In this document: positions 41,992 to 49,432 of the stretch, piece after piece
How the letters are laid out: each line of letters begins with the position of its first letter
Position numbering within the stretch: position 1 is the stretch's first letter
NCBI GenBank assembly: GCA_001723765.1
Contig: MAYW01000010.1
Coordinates: 1-55,571 of the forward strand
Length of the DNA stretch: 55,571 bases
DNA from: Candidatus Scalindua rubra
Lineage (GTDB): Bacteria; Planctomycetota; Brocadiia; Brocadiales; Scalinduaceae
Direction: 5' to 3'
The notes under the pieces: model-generated
The model's database searches: none
What the model saw: the letters and a program-made list of their open reading frames with translations, nothing else
What the model was told of the DNA's origin: nothing
Translations under genes and position numbers: made by a program

Positions 41992-42402
41992 ATGAAAATA
42001 TATACATCCCGTTACGGCAATAAAGAAATAGCGCAGACTAACCTTATCCCAGTAGGCATTTCATTATATCCACCGAGATGGGAGACGGCATTTAAAGTAA
42101 AATACCGCATCAAAGAACTTGCTCCAACACGCAACATGCTGGACATGGAATATGAACCTTACAAAACACTATACATTCAAAAATTAAACACACTAGATAT
42201 AAATCAATTAGAGGAAAGATTTAAGGTAATATTAGGTGAAAAATGTAAAGATATTGTACTTCTCTGCTTTGAAGACCTTACAAAACCAGGTGAATGGTGT
42301 CACCGCTGCGTCTTTGCAGAATGGTGGCAAAATAAAACAGGGCAGAAAATAAACGAATTAAACTTGCAAAAGGCTATTAATCATAATATAAAAATGCTTT
42401 GA
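41992..42402 (+). CDS. DUF488 family protein
   Basis: This 136-residue protein has MKIYTSRYGNKEIAQTNLIP at the start and the family hallmark IVLLCFEDLTKPGEWCHRCV (Cys-Phe-Glu ... Cys-His-Arg) near residues 95-115. DUF488 proteins are small domains of unknown enzymatic role often found in accessory islands. It lies 51 bp after ImmA/IrrE and overlaps the open frame of the DruA-like gene. Confidence 0.8.
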   Translation: MKIYTSRYGNKEIAQTNLIPVGISLYPPRWETAFKVKYRIKELAPTRNMLDMEYEPYKTLYIQKLNTLDINQLEERFKVILGEKCKDIVLLCFEDLTKPGEWCHRCVFAEWWQNKTGQKINELNLQKAINHNIKML

Positions 42403-42440
42403 AAGAAAAAAATTGCAGTAAAAAAGAGCAAGGGTTAAAG

Positions 42441-42944
42441 ATGAAATTGAATTTATCTCAAAGAAAACTCCGAAAGCGAATCATTAAGGCTTTAGAAGAA
42501 CAAGGTTTTAAGATTAATCCTCATGTTAGACCAGCAGGATATAGTAAAAGGACATATAAGCGAATACAACAAAGAGCAAGGCTTGAACAAATTTATTATC
42601 ACAAGAAATTTTTAAGAAAATATTTTAATTTAGCTAAATTATACAGTCGAGATGGAAAAGTTATAGTTCCCGAAAACATTGAATTGGAATTAAGGGAAGT
42701 CAAATCAGATTCTTTTGAAGAATTTCTATTTAGATGGTGGAACCTAATTTGGTGGAGTATACCATACCAACGCTCATACGGTAGGCAAATGAGATTTTTA
42801 TTATGGGATACAAAACATAATGCACCATTTGGATTAATTTGCTTGCAAAGCCCAGTGCTGAAAATGTCTGTTCGTGACAGATCACTTGGCATACCTAAAG
42901 ATGAATTGGATATATGGGTTAATAGATCAATGAACGCTCAGTGA
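42441..42944 (+). pseudogene. 3'-truncated DUF4338/DruA-like protein
   Basis: This 167-residue frame (ATG 42441, AAGGG 6 nt upstream; the open frame starts at 42399) has a basic helical N-terminus (MKLNLSQRKLRKRIIKALEE). The DUF4338 core follows: WWNLIWWSIPYQRSYGRQMR, FLLWDTKHNAPFGLICLQSP and VLKMSVRDRSLGIP. DUF4338 is the domain of DruA in Druantia anti-phage systems. Full-length members continue past the final WVNRSMNAQ into a conserved PPYN/LLGGK region, which is absent; downstream sequence in all plus frames shows no continuation. It is a truncated homologue, perhaps inactive. Confidence 0.7.
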
Positions 42945-43150
42945 AAAAGAGACGGATTTATTTTTCACTTAAGCATTTTATTTAAAATGGGTAGTTAACT
43001 CAAAAAAATTTCTTCAAGGGAAAGTACAGAAAATAACTCTATAACATCAAGGTGTTACAGGCGTAAGAGAAAAGAGTACGCTTTATGTTATTTCAAATTT
43101 ACTTATTTTGGACTTATTTGTCTTTTAATTCCATAAAAGTCGAAAATGGA

Positions 43151-44296
43151 TTAAGAAAGATTGAGATGGTTTTTTAATTGATATATTTGTTTTGACTCCC
43201 ACTCTGAGAAAGATGATGGCGACTCGTTGAATTGATCCCAAGCTTTGTTTAATAAAATAGCTATTTTAAAATTAGATGAAGATGAATGTTGAGCTTTGTA
43301 TGAAAGTAATTCTATTTTTTTACATTGTTCATAAACAAAATCTTTAAGATTAGCAAGTAAGCTATGCGGAAAATAAAGATCATAATCTTGAGGCTTTGAT
43401 TGGCCTTCTAATGAAACAAATTGATTCCACACTTTTTGGACTTCAAGAATTTTTTCTCGTTCTATTCCAATTTTTTCTAGCATCAAACAAATAGCTTCAT
43501 TTCTTGTGTCGTCTGCCGGATGGGTATGATGTTCTTCTGGATCAGAGGCAAAAATATCATTACTGAGATTTATACAAAGGCGTATATTAGACCATCCGAA
43601 GGCAGGACCGACAAGATATGCAGCAATCATATCAGCAGCAAACTCAAGTGCCCAATACCGCTTCCACATCTTGGATGCATTTATTATAATTTCCGAGTAT
43701 TTTGAAGGTTTATTCTCTTTCTCAGCCCTTTCATGCTCTTGAGCATAATAATCATCTATCTTTGGGTAGAATAGGGTTATGAGTTTTTTTCTAAATAAAA
43801 CAATGTGTGCCAATTCGTGATAAAGGTCAGAAAGCCCCAGAAGATGAAAAGGCTCTATAACTGGCAACATAATTATATTTATTTTAGGATTAGTCCAATA
43901 ATGTTGTGAACTTAAAGCTACACAGATAGGTGGGGCCCAAGGATAATTAATCTCTTCTGTTATTTCTTGACATAACAGAGTTGGAAGTCTATCCCGTTCT
44001 GAGTATCTGCTAACAGCTAAAATTGGCCCCCATTCCATTTCATGAATCCGTTCAGCAAGGCGTTTATATTTATGAAGGAAATTCTTTGCAAGATCATCTA
44101 ATCCGATATCTGGGTCTTTTTGAATTTCTTCGATCTGTACCACAATTTCATCAAGATACTTTGTTGTTCCAACACGATAATCACTGATTTCTTCTGGTAC
44201 AGATTTAATATTTTCTACCTCATCTTTTAAACGGTTACACCGTTGCAGGAGATCATTTAAAAGTCCCTGTAGTAAAAAGTTCACTATCGTCTCCAT
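43151..44296 (-). CDS. M48-like zinc metallopeptidase, last gene of the Argonaute operon
   Basis: This 381-residue soluble protein has no membrane helix or signal. LYHELAHIV supplies a HExxH zinc motif (H160, E161, H164). The third ligand is probably E218 in LEFAADMIAAYL, an E-x-x-AD helix as in M48 peptidases, and the later HTHPADDTR (H259-R265) recalls the HP...R block of that family. The N-terminal 100 residues are helical and could contact partners; residues 280-381 are unassigned. Its start overlaps the preceding 146-residue gene by 13 bp. A peptidase as final product of a nucleic-acid-guided nuclease operon suggests a proteolytic effector or regulator. Only the motif assignment is direct evidence; the role is inference. 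Confidence 0.65.
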   Translation of the reverse strand: METIVNFLLQGLLNDLLQRCNRLKDEVENIKSVPEEISDYRVGTTKYLDEIVVQIEEIQKDPDIGLDDLAKNFLHKYKRLAERIHEMEWGPILAVSRYSERDRLPTLLCQEITEEINYPWAPPICVALSSQHYWTNPKINIIMLPVIEPFHLLGLSDLYHELAHIVLFRKKLITLFYPKIDDYYAQEHERAEKENKPSKYSEIIINASKMWKRYWALEFAADMIAAYLVGPAFGWSNIRLCINLSNDIFASDPEEHHTHPADDTRNEAICLMLEKIGIEREKILEVQKVWNQFVSLEGQSKPQDYDLYFPHSLLANLKDFVYEQCKKIELLSYKAQHSSSSNFKIAILLNKAWDQFNESPSSFSEWESKQIYQLKNHLNLS

Positions 44297-44724
44297 AATC
44301 TACGAAAGGAGTTAGAGGTAATACTATCGGCTGCATCACATAGAGCATCTAGTAGTTCAAATCCTTTGGTGTCTATTTGCTTATCTGATTTTAGCACTCC
44401 AATTATCTTTTTTGTATCTTCTATCCAGTAATCTAAAGCATTTTTATATTGATATCTAACCCTCTCCACTACTTCTGTAGGAATTAAACCTTTTCTCTTT
44501 CTTGCAACATCTGGTTCGAGACTTTCCGGTTTTAATTCAACCAATAACCCTTCCATGAATTCAACTAGTTTCGTTTGGACATCTTTAATCTCTTTGCTAT
44601 TTATCTTATCTAGACCGCTTGTTTTAAAAGAATACTTCTTCATCTTCAAAATAAGGTTGTTTATTTCATCTGCAAACATAGCATTGGTAGCGTATTCATG
44701 GGATAATGCGCTAATATCACTCAT
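44284..44724 (-). CDS. helical protein of unknown family in the Argonaute operon
   Basis: This 146-residue protein is predicted to be almost all helix, with charged amphipathic stretches such as INNLILKMKKYSF, DVQTKLVEFMEGLLVELK and VVERVRYQYKNALDYWIEDT. It ends in RRLWRR. No recognised domain, signal peptide or membrane segment is seen. The ATG overlaps the Argonaute stop by 4 bp and its end overlaps the peptidase gene by 13 bp, so it is translationally coupled to both. It could be an adaptor between Argonaute and peptidase, an inhibitor, or a substrate. Confidence 0.6.
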   Translation of the reverse strand: MSDISALSHEYATNAMFADEINNLILKMKKYSFKTSGLDKINSKEIKDVQTKLVEFMEGLLVELKPESLEPDVARKRKGLIPTEVVERVRYQYKNALDYWIEDTKKIIGVLKSDKQIDTKGFELLDALCDAADSITSNSFRRLWRR

Positions 44725-47090
44725 AGCATAACCCTCCTTTCTCTTAAGACTATAACCTTATCTTCCTCTTCAAATTCATCCATATCTTCCATTTCTCCAT
44801 AAATTGCTTCATCTTCATTTGATTCTGCTGCAACTGATCTTAAAAATTCATCACATAATTTCACAGTTATTGGCAACCTACAACATTTGTCAGGAGACAT
44901 CCAACACAATTGAGATAGGGAAAATATATCTTGAAGTACTTTGTTAATTTCCAGTTCTCCATATGCTATTTCTACATATAAAGGTTTTGCAGTACCTTGG
45001 AATTTGAAAGGATCTCCTGTTGTACAGACAACTCCTTTTTCTTTCGAAAAAACTTCCCAGCTTCCAATTGCAGGATTTTTTATGTAACCATTTTTGTTAA
45101 GGAACAACCTAAAGCCCAAGGCATCATGCTTATGCACTTCTATTATGCCAAAATTTGTATCTTTCGAAATGATTCCCTCTTTTTGAAGTCGCTGGATAGC
45201 TTCTTTAAAACCTTTCCATTCTGTTGAATGCGATTTACCATCACGATGAATTATTACAGAACGAGGTGCCTCACTATAATTCTTTAAGTCTTCTTTAAGA
45301 TGTTTATAAATAACTTTTATAATTTGTTGTGTAAGGAGTTTTTCTTTTTGTTTCGAAGGATATATGTGAGTAAAACACTGACGACCATTATTATAAAGAA
45401 AAGTGAATGCAGCCGTATTATTAAGGACATCAAGTCCGATATACACATCATAGTGAAGTTTGTCTTTCAAAGCCCATAGCCATTTTCTATTGACTATTAA
45501 GTGCCCCAGTGCAGTATTACGTAAATAACTTATATATTTCCGCTCCAATTGTCTTTTAACTATATAATGAATCTTTTCTTTAGATACTCGGTCGTAAAAA
45601 TTATTTAGCTTTTCAGCCAATACACATTGGCATTGAACCCTTTCCCAGAGTTCTTTCTTCACAAAATTGTGTAAGTCAGGCTTGTTTGAATGTGGAAGAA
45701 TTAATACACCATAACCATGTAGGTTGACATCTAAGCATTTTCTAATAATTGCATCTTTTTGTTCTCTTAAAGTTCCAGCTTTTTGATCATTATAGATAAC
45801 TAATTTCATTGAATAAGGCCTATGAACAAATTGCTGGATAGTTTTCTCAAGACGATCTTTAAAATCTTCAACAATTTCGCGATTTAAACTAAGAGGGGCA
45901 ATAAGGTACTGAGCATGAAAACCTGATGTAATCAAACCTCCAATATTAGGATCCCTCAAATATTCCATACGAATTTTACCTAACTTATCTAGACGTTTAC
46001 CATTATTAATTTCAAGAACGGTATTTTGCCCAAACACTTGGGCTGGCACCGGAAATATTTTTCTTTTTCTTAATAAGGGTTCCTCTGAAATTCTGATTGG
46101 TGTTCCATTGAAGAATCCTTTACTCAAATATTGTCTAACAATATCCTGAGGCAGGGATAGTCTCTTATATGGCGATTTGATTGATAATGAATGTAAATGT
46201 TCTAAATTGGGGTCACTTGTGGTCAGAATTAACTTGCATAAGGATGCGGCACCATACCTCCGTTTCTCATTACCAGGATAGCGATAATGTATTGCAGATG
46301 AAGATGGATCTAAAGTTGATATCCATTGAGGAGGATTAGACTTTAACTCATTCTTGGTGTACTTAAAAACTGTCGTTATTGAATCCCTATTCTGAGGTTT
46401 AAATTTCTGTTTAGAAATATTCTTACCAGTTAATCCCAACAATTGAACGGGGAAAAATCTATGACCATAATGATATAAAGCGTGCCGCATTTTAAAATCA
46501 TTTATCTTTTCTACCGAACAACGATCTGTAAGCCATTTACGATCCACATATTTATAACAGAGTTTAACAACAACATAAATTTTCCCATCAAATAATAGTA
46601 TTTTAAAACCAAAACCACCATAAACATCAGTTTCACGAATATAATCTTTCCAATTAATTGGCCTTTTTGTGAAGAATGAAGAAGTACCAGATTTCCATAG
46701 ATTGTTATCTTTTATCAATGGTGTTTGTAATGCAAAGCGGAGAAATGATAGAGCAATATACTTAGACTCAGGATCAAGTTCTTTAAAATTAATTGGCTTT
46801 TTTTCATTAATAGATGTTAAAGTTAAAACATCCGGTGTTAAAGGATATTCTAATCGTTTTAATTCTTTATCCGCAGGTATGGCAAGGCGAGGATATTCTT
46901 TGTGTAACAATAATGCCACAGGTATCTCGTTTTCATAGGCAATTTGTTTAACAAGGTTATGTAGATTCTTAATTTGGGAATCATCCTCCCGCCATTCAGT
47001 TTTTATATCCTGCGTTTCATAAAGCTGGTAATATCCATTGAGTTCAGAAATATTAATTACTTCAAAAAGATTAGTTGAATGATTTTGCAT
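44721..47090 (-). CDS. long prokaryotic Argonaute (PIWI domain, DEDD tetrad apparently complete)
   Basis: This 789-residue protein has a C-terminal half with a clear MID-PIWI module. The MID-like region is at about 425-500 (KLVIYNDQ, VLILPHSNKPDLHNFVKKE). PIWI begins at YDVYIGLDV with D554. E583 in KQKEKLL is the candidate glutamate finger, D617 lies in VIIHRDG, and D747 in PITVKLCDEFL. Supporting PIWI blocks are IIEVHKHDALGFRLF, IGSWEVF, TTGDPFKFQGTAKPLYVEI and the SLSQLCWMSPDKCCRLP strand. Residues 1-350 would contain N and PAZ-like parts but are too divergent to assign. The C-terminus has an acidic tail (about 757-777). Long catalytic pAgos cleave nucleic acid guided by short DNA or RNA. 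The start overlaps the nuclease gene by 20 bp. Confidence 0.88.
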   Translation of the reverse strand: MQNHSTNLFEVINISELNGYYQLYETQDIKTEWREDDSQIKNLHNLVKQIAYENEIPVALLLHKEYPRLAIPADKELKRLEYPLTPDVLTLTSINEKKPINFKELDPESKYIALSFLRFALQTPLIKDNNLWKSGTSSFFTKRPINWKDYIRETDVYGGFGFKILLFDGKIYVVVKLCYKYVDRKWLTDRCSVEKINDFKMRHALYHYGHRFFPVQLLGLTGKNISKQKFKPQNRDSITTVFKYTKNELKSNPPQWISTLDPSSSAIHYRYPGNEKRRYGAASLCKLILTTSDPNLEHLHSLSIKSPYKRLSLPQDIVRQYLSKGFFNGTPIRISEEPLLRKRKIFPVPAQVFGQNTVLEINNGKRLDKLGKIRMEYLRDPNIGGLITSGFHAQYLIAPLSLNREIVEDFKDRLEKTIQQFVHRPYSMKLVIYNDQKAGTLREQKDAIIRKCLDVNLHGYGVLILPHSNKPDLHNFVKKELWERVQCQCVLAEKLNNFYDRVSKEKIHYIVKRQLERKYISYLRNTALGHLIVNRKWLWALKDKLHYDVYIGLDVLNNTAAFTFLYNNGRQCFTHIYPSKQKEKLLTQQIIKVIYKHLKEDLKNYSEAPRSVIIHRDGKSHSTEWKGFKEAIQRLQKEGIISKDTNFGIIEVHKHDALGFRLFLNKNGYIKNPAIGSWEVFSKEKGVVCTTGDPFKFQGTAKPLYVEIAYGELEINKVLQDIFSLSQLCWMSPDKCCRLPITVKLCDEFLRSVAAESNEDEAIYGEMEDMDEFEEEDKVIVLRERRVML

Positions 47091-48006
47091 TGCTTAACTC
47101 CTTACAAAGCTTTTGAAAAGAACAGTAAAGGCAAGAATTAGGACTTCTTGCAAATTCATAATCTTCAATATTTTGATTTGCATATTTATGGTCTCCACAT
47201 AAAGAACGAATTTCTTGTATACTTTGAAACATAAAATCTTCCAATTCTTCAAAGACTGTTGAGCTACAATCGTGACAGATTACATCACTATTGAGTAATT
47301 GCACTTCATAAAGTTCAATATCTTCTGGTTTTTGTACATCAAATATGTTTTCTTTACATAAAACCCACGCATACAAAGCAACTTGCAACTTATGATGGCC
47401 GTGGGTATAGTCTTGTTCAACTTTCCAATCTATAATTGAAGGACAACCATAGGCACGAGGCAAAATAAGGTCAGGTGCTATATGAATTCGCACATTCTCG
47501 TACTGATGAGAAAAAAATCTTTCGGGGAGATAAAATTTGCGTCCCTGAAGATATGAAATCATTTCTGTCTGTGAAGCAAGGTTATCAAAGCAAGTGCAAA
47601 TATCAACGCGAACCTTATCAATAACATCCTCATCAATTTCGTTTCCATTTTCGTGCTCTGCTATAATACAGAACTCATCATCAAAGTTTGCTTTGGTTAT
47701 ACCCAGTTCTCGAAATTTCCTTGTCCTTGAAAATTCAAGTTGTTTCTTTACTAGTTCAATAGTTTTGTTTTTTACATTATCCCAATTGATAGACTTTCTT
47801 TGCTCTAGATAGGGGATTACAAATTTCTTTATACCCTGATGGATAACCGTTCCTCTCCACGGAGAAAGTTGTTTAACTTGCTTTAGTAAATAAGCTTCTC
47901 TACGGACATATTCTTTTTTTGCGAGGTGATTAGCTGCAATATAGGCAAAATAGTATTGTCTTTGACAACGCCTAAACATATTGTGAGAGGATAGAGACCA
48001 TTTCAT
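47071..48006 (-). CDS. Cas4/RecB-like PD-(D/E)XK nuclease with Fe-S cysteines
   Basis: This 311-residue protein opens with MKWSLSSHNMFRRCQRQYYF, the Cas4/AddB-type start with its first cysteine (C14). GTVIHQGIKKF gives the conserved histidine (H56). IAPDL (D179), SIIDWKVEQ (D193, K195) and QVALYAW (Q208, Y212) complete a RecB-family active site. C292, C295 and C301 in CLYCSFQKLC give the remaining [4Fe-4S] ligands. An extra CxxC (C244/C247) is unusual. Such nucleases trim 5' or 3' ends; beside an Argonaute it could generate guides or attack targets. It starts 1 bp after the XRE stop and overlaps the Argonaute start. Confidence 0.82.
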   Translation of the reverse strand: MKWSLSSHNMFRRCQRQYYFAYIAANHLAKKEYVRREAYLLKQVKQLSPWRGTVIHQGIKKFVIPYLEQRKSINWDNVKNKTIELVKKQLEFSRTRKFRELGITKANFDDEFCIIAEHENGNEIDEDVIDKVRVDICTCFDNLASQTEMISYLQGRKFYLPERFFSHQYENVRIHIAPDLILPRAYGCPSIIDWKVEQDYTHGHHKLQVALYAWVLCKENIFDVQKPEDIELYEVQLLNSDVICHDCSSTVFEELEDFMFQSIQEIRSLCGDHKYANQNIEDYEFARSPNSCLYCSFQKLCKELSNAKSFN

Positions 48007-48007
48007 C

Positions 48008-48376
48008 TTACTTTGTAATATCCTTTTTACCTTTTTGTTTTGCTATATATTTCTGATCAAGAAAATCAAGTAAGTCTTTCCAATCTTCTGTAGAAGTAAT
48101 ATCCTTGGCACGTCTCAGAAATGCAATAGCACCTACATTATCAGCAATTGGTTCTAACTCTGGAGGTACTTTATCTGCAAGTTTAAGAAACTCAATTTCA
48201 TCAGTGTTAAGTACTTTAGCAAGTGCTCGAATCTTATCAGAAGATGGTGTATATTCAACTTTGCCATTCTCGATCTTACTGAGATATGTGAAATTTAAAT
48301 TAACCTTCTTTGCTAACTCTCTCAGGGTAAGACCTCGTTGTAGTCTTAATTCTCTAAGTTTTTTACCAAATTCCAT
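48008..48376 (-). CDS. XRE-family HTH regulator, first gene of the Argonaute operon
   Basis: This 122-residue protein has an N-terminal HTH (GKKLRELRLQRGLTLRELAK, VNLNFTYLSKIENGKVEYTP) and a C-terminal extension (IADNVGAIAFLRRAKDITST). ATG 48376 has no SD, but a promoter places the transcript start at this codon. A GTTGA-CT-TCAAC palindrome overlaps the -35, so autoregulation is likely. It resembles the XRE regulators of toxin-antitoxin and other defence operons. The next gene begins 1 bp after its stop. Confidence 0.82.
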   Translation of the reverse strand: MEFGKKLRELRLQRGLTLRELAKKVNLNFTYLSKIENGKVEYTPSSDKIRALAKVLNTDEIEFLKLADKVPPELEPIADNVGAIAFLRRAKDITSTEDWKDLLDFLDQKYIAKQKGKKDITK

Positions 48377-48383
48377 ATAAAAA

Positions 48384-48412
48384 AATATAACAAAATGTTG
48401 AGTTGAAGTCAA
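48384..48412 (-). promoter_or_regulatory. promoter/operator of the Argonaute operon (leaderless geometry)
   Basis: On the minus strand TTGACT (48407-48412), a 17-bp spacer and TATATT (48384-48389) form a near-consensus promoter. Seven nucleotides separate the -10 from ATG 48376, so transcription should begin at or next to the A of the ATG. gttga-ag-tcaac (48402-48413, plus strand) is a palindrome overlapping the -35, a probable site for the XRE protein. Confidence 0.6.
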
Positions 48413-48614
48413 CAACAATTTATCCTTTTGGTATAGATACGCGATTAGGGTATCAAATATAGCATCTTTATGGAAAACAATTATTAAGAGAAAATAGATA
48501 GTTAGTCATATTGGGTAGAAATACAAGATTGCATAATACAACTAGAACAGCGAGGGCAGAGTAGGAGGGTGTACATTTTTATCTATTATTAACTTTTTTA
48601 TTAAAAACGAAAGT

Positions 48615-48738
48615 TTAAACAAGCTTAATCAACTCCTGAATATACCGCCTTAAACCTTCAGTTCCCGCATAGCGTACACCAAGTGTCTTGGATTGGGAAT
48701 TATCAATAGTGTTTATAGGCTGCTTGGGGGTTCCCTTA
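48615..48738 (-). pseudogene. C-terminal relic of a second NAD-dependent epimerase
   Basis: The minus strand encodes the last 39 residues of an epimerase (GTPKQPINTIDNSQSKTLGV and on to EGLRRYIQELIKLV, stop at 48615-48617). It shares 32 of 39 residues with the end of the intact epimerase at 49433-50332. The remainder of the gene is missing. The divergence argues for an old paralogue, not a recent duplication. It is separated from the intact copy by the DUF2283/DUF4258 pair. Confidence 0.8.
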
Positions 48739-48793
48739 GTGATAAATAGCGACCATTGTCCCTATACTCAGAAAATAGAATAACAACATAAAA

Positions 48794-49015
48794 TTATTTT
48801 ACAGATTCTATTGGTAGGTTTTCTATATTTACATTGACAATGTCAGATAATTTAAATCTTTTTGTTGCGTCAAGTACTTCGATGCCAACAAGTTGCCCTT
48901 TTTCATCAAAATCTATTACAATTCCATCTTCTATCTCTTTGCTCTTCGCAACGTATTCTTCCTTAAAATAAACATAAATAGCATCGGCTTCTTTACTGTA
49001 TTCGATCTTCATCAA
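48794..49015 (-). CDS. DUF2283 protein (putative antitoxin)
   Basis: This 73-residue protein matches DUF2283: MKIEYSKEADAIYVYF, DGIVIDFDEKGQLVGIEVLD and a short C-terminal helix. Small DUF2283 proteins usually follow DUF4258 partners. The ATG overlaps the upstream stop by 4 bp. The pair is regarded as toxin-antitoxin-like, without proof. Confidence 0.78.
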   Translation of the reverse strand: MMKIEYSKEADAIYVYFKEEYVAKSKEIEDGIVIDFDEKGQLVGIEVLDATKRFKLSDIVNVNIENLPIESVK

Positions 49016-49200
49016 GTACCTCCTTTATCTACTACACTGATAATCAATATCTCTTTGTAAGATTCTTTACAGGTTACCTTCAGATACCTTTGTCTGAATC
49101 TTTTATAAAGATTAATTCTTCCTTTTATTGATTGTTCACGGTCATCAGGACTATTTATAACAGAAAATACTTCTTCCTCTGATATTTTTCTCCATTTCAT
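49012..49200 (-). CDS. DUF4258 protein (putative toxin)
   Basis: This 62-residue protein shows KWRKISEEEVFSVINSPDDR, GRINLYKRFRQRYLKVTCKE and ILIISVVDKG, the DUF4258 layout related to small RelE/BrnT-like RNases. Its catalytic state cannot be judged. It is coupled by ATGA overlap to the DUF2283 gene. Confidence 0.7.
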   Translation of the reverse strand: MKWRKISEEEVFSVINSPDDREQSIKGRINLYKRFRQRYLKVTCKESYKEILIISVVDKGGT

Positions 49201-49432
49201 TCTTCTCTTTGCTGTCTATCAAATTTTATTGGTTTATGAGTCATATAAACCTTTTTTGTTATATTTGAACAGTAACCCTTCTAATTTTCAAGTAGTTAAT
49301 TTCTCATAAACATTTTTTTAGGTATTTTGACCATTTCATATAAGGAAATTGGTAAAAAAACAACAACAGTTCTTGACAAAGACAATAGGAAGTTGTGAAA
49401 GTAAAGTATATCAAAAATATGCAGGTTTTTAT

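Noticed and set aside
44721-47090. PIWI-RE or short-pAgo (SPARTA/SPARSA-type) identity for the Argonaute
   Set aside because: The protein is 789 residues with a complete-looking DEDD set and its own N-terminal half, and there is no TIR, SIR2 or DinG-type helicase neighbour.
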